A DNA stretch of 64,000 nucleotides from Lentisphaerota bacterium. GTDB lineage: Bacteria; Verrucomicrobiota; Lentisphaeria; Victivallales; Victivallaceae. The notes under the pieces were generated by a model. The model saw only the letters and a program-made list of their open reading frames with translations. It searched no databases and was not told the origin of the DNA. The stretch covers positions 174,220 to 238,219 of the forward strand of contig SUWG01000001.1 of NCBI GenBank assembly GCA_015061625.1. Reading direction: 5' to 3'. The position numbers were made by a program, and so were the translations under genes. Within the stretch, counting starts at the first letter, position 1; every line of letters starts with the position of its first letter. Positions 31,881 to 41,607 of the stretch are shown here, in pieces.

Positions 31881-34151
31881 TTACCGCCTTGTCACCTTAC
31901 ACCAGCCGGGGAAAGCTCCTTCTGCGACCTGACAATCCCGTGGAATTGAAATCGCTTTCAAACTGACACAGTAGATAAATGCATCTTTTTCAATGACGGT
32001 AACGCTGTCAGGCACAGTTATTGCGGACAAACGGCGGCAATGCGAAAACGCATCGGCAGTGATAACCGTTACCCCATCCGGAATAACGCAACGGCTAACG
32101 GCATGGTTTATTACTCCGGTAACTTTTTTACCATCCTCACTTAACACGCATACTCCGATGCCTTCGGCCAATCCTGCAAGCCGGGCATTTTCTGCTTCCC
32201 GGTCAGCACAGAGGCTTGCTGCCTGCTGATACAATCTTTGCATTTGCTGCTGCTGATTGCTGACAAATTCCAGATATTCTCTCTGCATTTCCAGATAACG
32301 GCGTTGGGCTTCGGCATAAGCCGCCGCATTGTCACTCTCTCCGGGTTCCCGGTGGATGACCCGGCAGCCGTCATAAAAAACATCTTCACCCAACCGGCAA
32401 TTTTTAACTATTGAAACCGACTCCAGCGAAAATGACCGGAACCAGCCTTTATTAAACGCCTCATCCCCGATATACGTCACACTGTCGGGAATGAAAACGC
32501 TGACCAGTGATGAGCAGTTGTAAAACGCCCCATCCCCGATAGAAACCACTCCATCGGGAATTATCACTTCCGTAAGATCACTGCACCCCTCAAAAGCCCG
32601 GTCGCCGATGGCAGTCACCCCATCCGGAATGACACATCCGGTAATACTTTTATCCGTAACACCGATCACCGTTTTACCATCGTCACTTAAAATGCACACC
32701 TCAAAGCCCAGAGCGATCCTTCCCTTTTCCAATTTTTCTCTCTGTTCCTGATCGAGTGCTTCCGCTTCCCGGCCCGATCTTAAGATTTCCCGGATCAATC
32801 TTGTGATTTCCAACTGACGGGCTCTGGCATTTTCTGCTTCCACCGAACTTTGCCAACGTATTTCAATGCGGGTGGAAAGATCAAAAGAGATCCGGTCAAA
32901 ACGGCAATTCCCCGGCAGGGAAACCCGGCTTATCTGACCGAAAAACAATGCATCATTGCCAAATGAGCGATTGCCGATTTCAGTCACACTGTCAGGCACA
33001 AAAACACTGGTCACCCGGCTGTCGATAAATACATAATCTGCGATTCTCACCACCCCATCCGGCACAATGTAATGACCGGAACCGCTGACCGGAAAATACA
33101 ATAATACTTTTTTCCGGTTGTCGATCAATGCTCCGCATTCATCAAGGGTGAAGACCGGATTACCGGATGCAACTGCCACTGCTTTGACCTTATAGAATGC
33201 GGCTTCCCCGATTTCAGTTATTTGAACCGGGATCGTGATATTCAAATTTGCACACAGCGCAAATGTCCTGGTCCCGATGGCAGTCACACTGACCGGGATC
33301 GTAACTGCAGTCAGACTTTTGCAGTTGTAAAACAGATCGTTGGCAAGGGCCGTAATTCCGGCTGGTATGGTGATCGAAGTCAAACTTTCACAGTTGTAAA
33401 ATGCACATACTCCGATACTTCTCAAACTTGAAGGCAAAGTTGCCGAAGTAAGTTTTTTACAACCGTCAAAAACACTGTTGCCGATCGTTACCACTCCTTC
33501 AGGAATGACGATGGAAGTCAGATTTTCACACCCCTGAAATGCTCCGTACTCGATCGAAGTAACACTGCCGGGGATCGTGACCGAAGTCAGATTTTTACAA
33601 CCGGCAAATGCCTTGCGCCCGATCGAAGTGATGCCGGATGGCAAAGTTACCGAAGTCAGACTTTTGCAGTTGTAAAACAGATCGTTGGCAAGGGCCGTAA
33701 TTCCGGATGGTATGGTGATCGAAGTCAAACTTTCACAGTTGTAAAATGCACATACTCCGATACTTCTCAAACTTGACGGTAAAGTTGCCGAAGTAAGTTT
33801 TTTACAACCGTCAAAAACACTGTTGCCGATCGTTACCACTCCTTCAGGAATGACGATGGAAGTCAGATTTTCACACCCCTGAAATGCTCCGTACTCGATC
33901 GAAGTAACACTGCCGGGGATCGTGACCGAAGTCAGATTTTTACAACCGGCAAATGCCCTGCGCCCGATGCGCGTCACCCCATCCGGAATGACTGCTGAAA
34001 CGGCACTTTCCTGACAGTAGGTCACAGTCGTACCTTCCTGATTGAATCTCATGCCCTGTTCTCTGGCGGCCTGTAACTCCGCCTCACGGTTTCCGGCAAA
34101 AAGCATATTACTCAAAGTGAATACCGCCAACAGAAAAATGATTTTTTTCAT
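31881..34151 (-). CDS. BspA-like secreted leucine-rich-repeat protein
   Basis: 756 residues with an N-terminal signal peptide (KKIIFLLAVFTLSNMLFAG). The body is LRR_5/BspA repeats of ~23 residues with consensus IGxxAFxxCxxLTSVTIPxS. At least ten repeats lie in the first half; repeats resume near residues 490-570 and again at the C-terminus. Non-repeat charged segments (RQLEITRLIREILRSGREAE and a Gln-rich QQQQMQRLYQQ helix) separate the blocks. Five consecutive repeats (115 residues) are almost exactly duplicated. BspA proteins are surface or secreted adhesins of gut and oral bacteria. No sorting or anchoring domain is evident. GGAGAAAG precedes the ATG. Confidence 0.88.
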   Translation of the reverse strand: MKKIIFLLAVFTLSNMLFAGNREAELQAAREQGMRFNQEGTTVTYCQESAVSAVIPDGVTRIGRRAFAGCKNLTSVTIPGSVTSIEYGAFQGCENLTSIVIPEGVVTIGNSVFDGCKKLTSATLPSSLRSIGVCAFYNCESLTSITIPSGITALANDLFYNCKSLTSVTLPSGITSIGRKAFAGCKNLTSVTIPGSVTSIEYGAFQGCENLTSIVIPEGVVTIGNSVFDGCKKLTSATLPSSLRSIGVCAFYNCESLTSITIPAGITALANDLFYNCKSLTAVTIPVSVTAIGTRTFALCANLNITIPVQITEIGEAAFYKVKAVAVASGNPVFTLDECGALIDNRKKVLLYFPVSGSGHYIVPDGVVRIADYVFIDSRVTSVFVPDSVTEIGNRSFGNDALFFGQISRVSLPGNCRFDRISFDLSTRIEIRWQSSVEAENARARQLEITRLIREILRSGREAEALDQEQREKLEKGRIALGFEVCILSDDGKTVIGVTDKSITGCVIPDGVTAIGDRAFEGCSDLTEVIIPDGVVSIGDGAFYNCSSLVSVFIPDSVTYIGDEAFNKGWFRSFSLESVSIVKNCRLGEDVFYDGCRVIHREPGESDNAAAYAEAQRRYLEMQREYLEFVSNQQQQMQRLYQQAASLCADREAENARLAGLAEGIGVCVLSEDGKKVTGVINHAVSRCVIPDGVTVITADAFSHCRRLSAITVPDSVTVIEKDAFIYCVSLKAISIPRDCQVAEGAFPGWCKVTRR
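33316..34005 (-). repeat. 345-bp near-identical internal duplication in the BspA-like gene
   Basis: The landmark CTTTTGCAGTTGTAAAACAG occurs at 33316 and 33661, exactly 345 bp (115 codons, five 23-residue repeats) apart. The two blocks differ by only a few substitutions, indicating a recent duplication or gene-conversion event; the boundaries given are approximate. Confidence 0.85.
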
Positions 34152-34198
34152 CTTCTTTCTCCATATTGAAATTAAAGTGAGTAATTGAATCTTCTATA

Positions 34199-34227
34199 AA
34201 TATATCCTCTGTCAATGTAAAATACAA
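34199..34227 (-). promoter_or_regulatory. Promoter of the BspA-like gene
   Basis: On the minus strand TTGTAT (34227-34222), 17 bp, TATATT (34204-34199), 48 bp before the ATG at 34151. Confidence 0.65.
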
Positions 34228-34315
34228 TAAACGCAAGATCAAATTTCACAATTTTATGAATAAAGCCATTTTGAAACCATTTTATGCAAAAAAACGTAAA
34301 AACCGCTTTTTACAG

Positions 34316-34345
34316 TTGTACTTAACGGAGAATCCATGCTATATT
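34316..34345 (+). promoter_or_regulatory. Promoter of icd
   Basis: TTGTAC, 18 bp, TATATT, about 50 bp before the ATG at 34397. Its position rules out an upstream in-frame ATG at 34256 as the translation start. Confidence 0.6.
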
Positions 34346-34396
34346 ATATATAACATTATACTTTTTTCCAACAATTCCCAAAAGAAGGAGTTTTTC

Positions 34397-35647
34397 ATGA
34401 GCGAATCACACATCGTCCGACCGGCCAACGGCGAATATGTCATCAATAATGCCAACGGTTTGCAGGTTCCGGATAATCCCATTATCAGTTTCATCGAGGG
34501 CGACGGTATCGGTCCGGATATCATGAAAGCCTCTATGTATATGTGGGACAGTGCCGTAAAAAAAGCCTACAACGGTAAAAAAGCGATCGCCTGGCAGGAG
34601 GTCTACGCCGGTGAAAAAGCCAATACCGTCTACAATGAAACCATCTGGCTGCCGCAGGAAACCATCGATGAGATCCGCCGCTCGCTTATCGCCATCAAAG
34701 GCCCTCTGACCACCCCGGTCGGCGGCGGATTCCGTTCCCTCAATGTCGCTCTGCGTCAGGAACTTGACCTCTATGCCTGCGTGCGCCCGGTGCGCTATTT
34801 TGAAGGTGTCCCCTCACCGGTCAAGGCCCCCGAAAAGACCGATATGATCGTATTCCGGGAAAATACCGAAGATATCTACGCCGGTATCGAGTGGATGGCC
34901 GGCACCGATGAGGCCGCCAAAGTCATCGCCTTTCTCCGTAACGAAATGGGCGTCAAAAAGATCCGCTTCCCCGAAACTTCCAGCATCGGTATCAAACCGG
35001 TTTCCAGCGAAGGCAGTGAAAGATTGATCCGTGCCGCGCTGGATTACGCCGTGGCCAACAAACGCAAAAGCGTCACCCTCGTCCACAAAGGCAATATCAT
35101 GAAATTCACCGAGGGCGGCTTCAAAAACTGGGGTTACGAATTGGTCAAACGCGAATATGCCGATGTGGCGGTGGCCTATGCCGACTGCAACGGCGTCGCC
35201 CCGGAAGGCAAAATTCTGGTCAAAGATTGCATCTGTGACGCCTTTTTGCAGCAGATCCTCACCCGTCCGGATGAGTACGATGTGATCGCCACGCTCAATT
35301 TGAATGGCGACTACGTTTCCGATGCTCTTGCCGCCTGTGTCGGCGGTATCGGTATCGCTCCGGGAGCCAATATCAACTACACCACCGGCCATGCGGTCTT
35401 TGAAGCGACCCACGGCACGGCTCCCAAATATGCCGGTATGGATAAGGTCAACCCCTGCAGTCTGGCCCTTTCCGGTGAAATGATGCTGCGCCACCTCGGC
35501 TGGAACGAAGCCGCTGATCTGCTCATTCAGGGCATCAGCCGCGCGATCGCCGACCGCATGATGACCTATGACCTCGCCCGTCTGACCGCCGGTGCCACGG
35601 AATTGAGCTGTTCCGGATTCGCCAATGCGGTCGTTGAGAGGATGTAA
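34397..35647 (+). CDS. icd: NADP-dependent isocitrate dehydrogenase
   Basis: 416 residues from the ATG at 34397 (AAGGAG 6-8 nt upstream), the same length as E. coli Icd. Substrate motif [19 protein letters not shown] contains the regulatory Ser and the isocitrate-binding Arg residues. [31 protein letters not shown] (catalytic Lys) and [15 protein letters not shown] follow; the K-Y pair in the last motif is the NADP-specificity determinant. Converts isocitrate to 2-oxoglutarate. The downstream AAA+ gene begins 8 nt after the stop. Confidence 0.96.
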   Translation: MSESHIVRPANGEYVINNANGLQVPDNPIISFIEGDGIGPDIMKASMYMWDSAVKKAYNGKKAIAWQEVYAGEKANTVYNETIWLPQETIDEIRRSLIAIKGPLTTPVGGGFRSLNVALRQELDLYACVRPVRYFEGVPSPVKAPEKTDMIVFRENTEDIYAGIEWMAGTDEAAKVIAFLRNEMGVKKIRFPETSSIGIKPVSSEGSERLIRAALDYAVANKRKSVTLVHKGNIMKFTEGGFKNWGYELVKREYADVAVAYADCNGVAPEGKILVKDCICDAFLQQILTRPDEYDVIATLNLNGDYVSDALAACVGGIGIAPGANINYTTGHAVFEATHGTAPKYAGMDKVNPCSLALSGEMMLRHLGWNEAADLLIQGISRAIADRMMTYDLARLTAGATELSCSGFANAVVERM

Positions 35648-35655
35648 TTTGCATC

Positions 35656-36915
35656 ATGCCGATCACTTCCGCATTCCGCCTGCTTTTTTATCATTCCGGC
35701 CAAGACGGTTCGCCGTTGCCGCCGGATGATACTCTCTTGCGCCATGTGGAAAATCTGCTTGACGGTCAAAATCTGCCGTTAAAACTCAACCTGCTGGCTA
35801 AAGTGACCAGTGCGGAAAAGTTCCCGGAAAAATTCTTACCGGCACTTTTCAACGCATTGATCACTTTCCGGGTCATGCCCGCAGATCTGCTGGCGGAAAA
35901 CTTTTCCGCCGACACCGCATTTCTGTTGCAGAATTCCGTTGCATTGTGCCGTTATCTGCGCAATTTATCCGGCTCTGTCAAGGATGATCCGGCTCTGCTG
36001 CCCAGTGCAAAGGATATCTTTTCCCGGTTGCCGCAAACTTCTGATATCAGGGAATTTGCCCGTATCCTCTCTGCCGCCGATCCCTTTGGCGGCAGCAGAG
36101 TTTTCAACTTCCGCAACCGTAATTTTCTCCCGGTTCAACCCTCATCGGTCAAAAGTGTGGATAAGTTTTTCGGCTTTCCCGGTGTCCGGCTGGCGTTGCA
36201 GGAGCATTTCCGGGATTTTGCCGCCGGAAAGACCAGTTTGCCGCTGTTGATCAACAGTCTGCCCGGTTACGGCAAAACCAGTATGGTGATCTCCTTTGCG
36301 CTTTCAGTTCCCGGTACCGTGGTGATACTGCCCGATCCGGATGCCCTGGAATTTGCCTGGGAAGAGTTGATCGCCGCCTTGAGCGCACGCAAAGATCACC
36401 GCTTCGTCCTCTTTTTCGATGACATCGATCCCCGGAGCATCAACTGGTACAACTTCCGCACCAATGTCGGCGGAGCCTTTACCCCGCCGGAAAATATCAT
36501 GCCGGTACTGACGGCAAATTATGAGTTCCCCCCCAGCATCCTCTCCCGCGGCCGCCGGATATCCTATCCGGTTTTCGACGAGGAAAGATGTCTGGAAATG
36601 ATCGAGGATTTCCTCGCCACATTCGGCATGAAAAAGCCGCCGCGCAACATCGTTTCGCTCATGGGCGCAGAATACACCGAGGAATTCGGGCAGAAAAAAT
36701 TTACGGAATTATCCCCCCGTACTTTGATGCGCCATCTGGCCAACTATGAGAAAGATCCGCGCAAACGCAAACAGATCGTGGAACTTTCCGGCGGCGGCAT
36801 GATCACCAAACCGGATGCCGAATTGTTTTATGAATTCAATATCGAATTGATGCGTTCACTCTACGGCGAAGAATATATCCAGCGTCTGCTCAAGGAAAGG
36901 TTGCGTTCATTATGA
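35656..36915 (+). CDS. AAA+ ATPase, DUF815-like
   Basis: 419 residues. An N-terminal ~170-residue helical region of no recognised family is followed by an AAA+ core. Walker A is INSLPGYGKTSMVISFA (near residue 210), Walker B HRFVLFFDDIDPRS, a sensor-1-like VLTANYEFPPSILSRGRRI, and a C-terminal helical lid with a second Arg-rich stretch. The 'RFVLFFDDI' and following layout resemble DUF815 ATPases, whose role is unknown. It overlaps mreC by 4 bp (ATGA), so it is translated with the cell-shape genes; a function in envelope assembly is an inference from context only. Confidence 0.65.
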   Translation: MPITSAFRLLFYHSGQDGSPLPPDDTLLRHVENLLDGQNLPLKLNLLAKVTSAEKFPEKFLPALFNALITFRVMPADLLAENFSADTAFLLQNSVALCRYLRNLSGSVKDDPALLPSAKDIFSRLPQTSDIREFARILSAADPFGGSRVFNFRNRNFLPVQPSSVKSVDKFFGFPGVRLALQEHFRDFAAGKTSLPLLINSLPGYGKTSMVISFALSVPGTVVILPDPDALEFAWEELIAALSARKDHRFVLFFDDIDPRSINWYNFRTNVGGAFTPPENIMPVLTANYEFPPSILSRGRRISYPVFDEERCLEMIEDFLATFGMKKPPRNIVSLMGAEYTEEFGQKKFTELSPRTLMRHLANYEKDPRKRKQIVELSGGGMITKPDAELFYEFNIELMRSLYGEEYIQRLLKERLRSL

Positions 36916-37784
36916 AAAAATTTCCCTCCAGAAGCAGCCGCAGTCCTCAACTGGTGTTGACCGTAACGCTGGTGATTTTGGGGATCGTCATCATTCTGAC
37001 TGCCGGATTCAATGTGGTGCGCTATGCGCTGGGCAGATTTGCCGACGGATTTTTCTATCCGTATATGAAATTGACCACCCCGTCGGAAAAACTTACCGAT
37101 CCGTCACTGCTGATGGCCGATAAACATGATCTCGCCGCCAGAGTCGAGCGGCTTACCGCCGCCAACCGGGAACTGGCTCTGCAGGGACAATCCGCCGCCG
37201 TGCTGATGGAGGAAAACCGCCGTCTGCGTACCATGCTCGGCTTGCGTGACCGGATCTCCCCCCGCTACACCGTGGCCGGAATAATTTTGCGTGATCCCCG
37301 CCACTTTTCCGCCGGATTCACCATCGACAAAGGCAGCCGTGACGGCATCGTGCCGGGAGCGGCAGTGGTCGATGTGAATATCAATGGACAACTGCTTTTA
37401 GTCGGTGTCATCACCGAAGTCGGAGCCAGAACCAGCAAAGTTACCACCTTGCTCAATGCTTCTCTGCGGGTCTCCGGTGAAGTGAGCTGCAACCGCATGG
37501 TGGGCTTCATCAATGCCGGGGAAGTCGTGCCGGAAACCGGCAACATCCCTTTCGGTATGCTGCCGCCGCGTGAAGATTACATCCACGGCAGTATGGTCAC
37601 AACGACCGGTTTTGAGCGCGGCATACCGCCGGGCATCAAGATCGGCGAATTGAATACCGGCAATGCCGGCACTTCACACGCCCAGGAAGATTTCAGTTGT
37701 GAATTGATCCCGGCGGTACGTTTTGAATCACTCCGTTTCGTGGCAGTGGCTCTGATCCCTGTCGCTCCGGAGGAGTTGAGATGA
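36912..37784 (+). CDS. mreC: Rod-shape-determining protein MreC
   Basis: 290 residues. N-terminal membrane anchor (LVLTVTLVILGIVIILTAGF), short coiled coil (ARVERLTAANRELALQ, VLMEENRRLRTMLGL), then the MreC beta-barrel domain with DPRHFSAGFTIDKGSRDGIV and LLVGVITEVGARTSKV, typical of the family. MreC scaffolds the elongasome in the periplasm. mreD and PBP2 follow with 4-bp overlaps; mreB is not in the window. Confidence 0.92.
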   Translation: MKKFPSRSSRSPQLVLTVTLVILGIVIILTAGFNVVRYALGRFADGFFYPYMKLTTPSEKLTDPSLLMADKHDLAARVERLTAANRELALQGQSAAVLMEENRRLRTMLGLRDRISPRYTVAGIILRDPRHFSAGFTIDKGSRDGIVPGAAVVDVNINGQLLLVGVITEVGARTSKVTTLLNASLRVSGEVSCNRMVGFINAGEVVPETGNIPFGMLPPREDYIHGSMVTTTGFERGIPPGIKIGELNTGNAGTSHAQEDFSCELIPAVRFESLRFVAVALIPVAPEELR

Positions 37785-38305
37785 AAGTTTTTCTGAATAT
37801 ATTTGTCACCGCTTTGCTGATGAATCTGGAACTTTTTTGCGGCAATGCCGGACTTTCACTGGGGCTGCCGCTTTTCGGTGCCACCTACTTTTTCGTCACC
37901 TTTTCCCCCATTCACGGAGCAGTTTCGGCGACTCTTTCCGCCCTGTTGCTCGATGTGATGTATATGGGCAACTGTCTGACGTGGCCCTTTTTTGCCATGC
38001 TTGCCGTCTTTCTCACCGGCAATTTTGCCAAATATCTGCAACGGCAAATGCCGTTATCACCGCTGGGCAGCGGGGCATTATGTGCGTTACTGGTCTTTAC
38101 CTACAATTTTTTCCATGCGCTGTTTTCCGGTGTTCCTGCGCCCGGCCCGGACTTTTTCAGTATGCTGGTCTTTCAACTTGCCGGCGGCGCACTATTCATG
38201 ACGGTCATGGTCTGGCTCTTTGATGCCATAAATTTCCGCTGCAATCTGCCGAAATTCTGCACCGCTGAAAATAAGAAAAACCGGCTGAATGGAGGCCGCT
38301 TATGA
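37781..38305 (+). CDS. mreD: MreD-like membrane protein
   Basis: 174 residues, mostly hydrophobic, with about five transmembrane helices and the central GAVSATLSALLLDVMYMG stretch resembling the 'G..G...GLl.D.' motif of MreD. Assigned mainly by position between mreC and the PBP2 gene (4-bp overlaps both sides), size and topology. MreD is part of the rod-shape elongasome in the inner membrane. Confidence 0.8.
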   Translation: MKVFLNIFVTALLMNLELFCGNAGLSLGLPLFGATYFFVTFSPIHGAVSATLSALLLDVMYMGNCLTWPFFAMLAVFLTGNFAKYLQRQMPLSPLGSGALCALLVFTYNFFHALFSGVPAPGPDFFSMLVFQLAGGALFMTVMVWLFDAINFRCNLPKFCTAENKKNRLNGGRL

Positions 38306-40161
38306 GAAAATTCGGCTACCGTGACGGGGTGGATGGCGGCATTCTGGATGATGACCGTTTGCGGATACTTATCCTGGGATTATGCTTTTTTATCGCCTTT
38401 ATGGTGCTGATCGGCCGCCTCTATTTCCTGCAGCTGCATCAGGGCGAAGAACACCGGATGCTGATCACCAGACAATCTGAAAGGCGCGTGCGCATCCCCG
38501 GCTTGCGGGGGAGTATCTATTCCGCTGACGGTGAATTGCTCGCCGGTAACCGGCAGGCTTACGATCTGCTCTTTTTCCCTTCGGAAATGCATCAGGGCAG
38601 CCGCCGCGCCACTTCGGAATATATGTATAATTGTGCGGTAACTCTGGCCCGGATACTCAACCGCAGTGAATATCCTTCGGTGGAAGATTTCGCCCGCCAT
38701 CTGGTCATTTCCCCCGGTGTGCCGATGACAGTTTTCACGAATCTTTCCACCGTGGAAATCGCGCTGGTCTTTGAAGCTTCACGCCAGACCGAGGGTATCG
38801 ACATCCAGTTTTCCCCGATCCGCTTTTATCCCTGCGGCAGTCACGCTTCCCACATCATCGGCTACGCCCGCAAAGCCGATGCCGCCAATGCCGGTGACCG
38901 GGAGGAATTCTTTTACTACAACCCTGATATGGAAGGGCGCAGCGGCATTGAAAATGCCTTTGATACCCTCGGTGCCGACGGCACTGTACTGGGTTTGCGG
39001 GCATTCCCCGGCCGTTCCGTGATCCAGGTCAACAACATCGGTTATGCCCAGCGCGAATTGCTCGGCCGCACCGCCCCGATCCACGGCAACGATGTCATTC
39101 TCACCATCGACAGCCGCGCCCAACGCCTCGCCGAAGAATTGCTCGGCACATCCACCGGGGCATTTGTGGTGATCGATGCGGATAACGGCAATATCATCTG
39201 TGCGGCAAGTTCACCGCGGATCGACCTCGCCCAATTCTCACCGCGACTGGATCCGGCATACTACCGGGAATTGCTCGATAACCCGGAAAAACCATTGATC
39301 AACCGGGCATTTCAGGCGATCTACCCGCCGGGATCGACGATCAAACCTCTGATGTGTCTGGCGTTTCTGCAAGCCGGGATCGATCCTTACGAAATGATCT
39401 ACTGCCCCGGTGAAAGTGTCATCGGCAATGCCACGATCGGCTGTTCGGCGCACCGCCGTTACGGGGATGATATGGATATGATCAAAGCTCTGGAAAAATC
39501 CTGCAACAACTACATGATCACCCATGCCACTCAAATCGGTCTGACCGCATTATCCGATATGATCCGCCGAGCGGGATTCGGCCGCAAAACCGGTCTGCCG
39601 ATCCCGGAAAACAGCGGCACTGCCCCCTCGGATGAGTTGAAAATGCGCCTCTATAAAACTCATTGGAACGTTTACGATACCGCCTTATTGAGCATCGGTC
39701 AGGGCATCATCGCCGTCACTCCGCTGCAGTTGGCGGTCTATTGTGCCGCCATTGCCAACGGCGGCACCGTCTGGAAACCGCAACTGGTCAGCCGGATCAT
39801 CGACCACCGGGGCATCACTCATTTTGAAGTGCGTCCGGAAACTGCCGGAAATCTGGAAGTTTCCCCTGAAAATCTGGATATCGTGCGCCGGGGAATGTTT
39901 CAAGTGGTCAATTCTTCCGGCGGTTCCGGCAGAAACGGCAGAGTTGCCGGTTTGCAAGTTTACGGCAAAACCGGTACTGCGGAGGTCGGTTCCGGGGATA
40001 ATATACGCAACATCACCCACTTCATCGCCTTTACCACTTACCATGACCGCACCTATGCGCTGGCGATAACTATCGAGGATGGCCGCTCCGGCGGACGTAC
40101 CTGCGCCCCGCTGGCGGCAGAATTTTTCAGGCGTTATCTGCTTCCGGCGGAAGAACGTTGA
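38302..40161 (+). CDS. mrdA: Penicillin-binding protein 2 (elongasome transpeptidase)
   Basis: 619 residues. N-terminal membrane helix (ILILGLCFFIAFMVLIGRLY), PBP dimerisation domain (RRVRIPGLRGSIYSADGELL) and transpeptidase domain. Active-site motifs are YPPGSTIKPLMCL (S-T-I-K, nucleophile Ser), EKSCNNYM (S-C-N) and VYGKTGTAEVGSG (K-T-G). Also QGIIAVTPLQLAVY, common to class B PBPs. Cross-links peptidoglycan during lateral growth. The last 35 bp overlap the convergent MATE gene. No rodA follows in the window. Confidence 0.94.
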   Translation: MRKFGYRDGVDGGILDDDRLRILILGLCFFIAFMVLIGRLYFLQLHQGEEHRMLITRQSERRVRIPGLRGSIYSADGELLAGNRQAYDLLFFPSEMHQGSRRATSEYMYNCAVTLARILNRSEYPSVEDFARHLVISPGVPMTVFTNLSTVEIALVFEASRQTEGIDIQFSPIRFYPCGSHASHIIGYARKADAANAGDREEFFYYNPDMEGRSGIENAFDTLGADGTVLGLRAFPGRSVIQVNNIGYAQRELLGRTAPIHGNDVILTIDSRAQRLAEELLGTSTGAFVVIDADNGNIICAASSPRIDLAQFSPRLDPAYYRELLDNPEKPLINRAFQAIYPPGSTIKPLMCLAFLQAGIDPYEMIYCPGESVIGNATIGCSAHRRYGDDMDMIKALEKSCNNYMITHATQIGLTALSDMIRRAGFGRKTGLPIPENSGTAPSDELKMRLYKTHWNVYDTALLSIGQGIIAVTPLQLAVYCAAIANGGTVWKPQLVSRIIDHRGITHFEVRPETAGNLEVSPENLDIVRRGMFQVVNSSGGSGRNGRVAGLQVYGKTGTAEVGSGDNIRNITHFIAFTTYHDRTYALAITIEDGRSGGRTCAPLAAEFFRRYLLPAEER

Positions 40162-41521
40162 ATTTTTCCTTGCGCAACACACGGCAGTAGAGCCAGAGGA
40201 TACCGGCAGTATTGATGACCCAGGTCACCGGATAACTGATGAGAATGGTTTCCAGAGTCGGATACCAGAGGAAAACCGTGTAAAGCCACACCACCCGCAA
40301 CACACAAACGCAGAAAAGCGTGAATATCGTCGGTGATACCGAGTGCCCCATGCCCCGCAAGGCACCGGTCAGAGTTTCCATGACCGCACAGACAAAGAGC
40401 AGTGGCAATGTGCAGTAAAATCTTCTCATGCCGATATCGATAACTTCCGGATCGGTATTGAATATGGCCAGCATACTTCTGCCGCAGGTCAGCAATATGA
40501 TACTGACTGTCACCGCCCACAAAGTAACCAGAGTATTGCAGATGGTCACACTGCGTTTGACCCGGTCAAAATTTTTCGCACCGTAATTCTGACCGACAAA
40601 ACTTACCACCGCCTGACCGATGGCGGCATGGGAAACGAAACTGAGCATTTCCAGCGTGCCGCCGGCAGTCACTCCGGCGATCGCCACACTGCCGAATTTA
40701 TTGATCGATGATTGGATAAGAATATTGGAAAGAGAAAAACATGATGCCTGAAAGCCCGCCGGCAGACCGATCCAGAGCAATTCCCGCATATTTTTCCATT
40801 TGAAACGCAAATTCTGCCATTTGAAACGGCATGGGCCGCGCATTTTGTAAAGCACCCGCAGAACCAGAATACCGGCGATACCCTGCGATATGATCGTAGC
40901 AGTCGCCACCCCGGCGACATCCCAGTGGCAGACGATCACAAAGAACAAATTGAATAACACGTTGATGATCCCGGCGACCAGCAGAAAGTAAAACGGCCGG
41001 GTGGTATCTCCCATCGCCCGCAGCACAGCACTGCCGAAGTTGTAGAGCATGACCATCGGCATTCCGCCGAAAAATATCCACATATAAAGTGCCGCCATAT
41101 CCAGGATATCTTCCGGAGTGCCCATTAATTGCAACAGCGGTTTGGCAAAAGCGATGCCGACTCCGGCGAGGAATGCGCCGCCGCCCAGACTGGTCATGAT
41201 CGCCGTATGCACGGTGCGGGAAGTATCTTTGCGGCTCTGTTCGCCCAGATAACGGGCGACCAATACGTTGGTACCGACCGATAAACCGATGAAAATATTG
41301 ATGAGCAGCATGGTCAGTGAAGCCGTCGCCCCCACTGCCGCCAATGCTTTATGGGATGAAAAGCGGCCGACCACGATCAAATCCGCCGAATGGAAAAGCA
41401 TCTGCAGTACACCGGAAATGATCAACGGTATAACGAAACGGATGATCTGCCACAACAGCGGCCCGTGACACATATCGACCTGATAAGAATCCCGGCCGGA
41501 AAAGCCGCTCACTTTTGCCAT
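40127..41521 (-). CDS. MATE-family efflux transporter
   Basis: About 464 residues with twelve hydrophobic segments in two homologous halves. N-terminal signature LIISGVLQMLFHSADLIVVGRFSSHKALAAVGA and a second-half equivalent GFQASCFSLSNILIQSSINKFG...VAIAGVTAGGTLEML. The MATE pattern ('P......l......d...vg..g....a..g', repeated) is clear; NorM/DinF-type Na+- or H+-coupled drug or metabolite export. The ATG at 41521 is preferred over an in-frame TTG 18 nt upstream. A terminator-like hairpin separates it from the upstream RND gene, and it overlaps the convergent PBP2 gene by 35 bp. Confidence 0.9.
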   Translation of the reverse strand: MAKVSGFSGRDSYQVDMCHGPLLWQIIRFVIPLIISGVLQMLFHSADLIVVGRFSSHKALAAVGATASLTMLLINIFIGLSVGTNVLVARYLGEQSRKDTSRTVHTAIMTSLGGGAFLAGVGIAFAKPLLQLMGTPEDILDMAALYMWIFFGGMPMVMLYNFGSAVLRAMGDTTRPFYFLLVAGIINVLFNLFFVIVCHWDVAGVATATIISQGIAGILVLRVLYKMRGPCRFKWQNLRFKWKNMRELLWIGLPAGFQASCFSLSNILIQSSINKFGSVAIAGVTAGGTLEMLSFVSHAAIGQAVVSFVGQNYGAKNFDRVKRSVTICNTLVTLWAVTVSIILLTCGRSMLAIFNTDPEVIDIGMRRFYCTLPLLFVCAVMETLTGALRGMGHSVSPTIFTLFCVCVLRVVWLYTVFLWYPTLETILISYPVTWVINTAGILWLYCRVLRKEKFNVLPPEADNA

Positions 41522-41537
41522 ATTATCCACACCCTTC

Positions 41538-41580
41538 AAAAAAATTCTGTTGTGCCGCCCTTACCGGGGTGACACAACAG
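41538..41580 (-). terminator. Intrinsic terminator after the RND operon
   Basis: On the minus strand an 8-bp stem CTGTTGTG/CACAACAG (41580-41573 with 41554-41547), with further G/C pairing inside, is followed by AATTTTTTT. Confidence 0.75.
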
Positions 41581-41607
41581 ATAAAATACATCTGCGTAAA
41601 AACAAAA

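Noticed and set aside
34256-34396. Upstream ATG that would extend isocitrate dehydrogenase by 47 residues
   Set aside because: It precedes the promoter, and the ATG at 34397 has AAGGAG and gives the family length.
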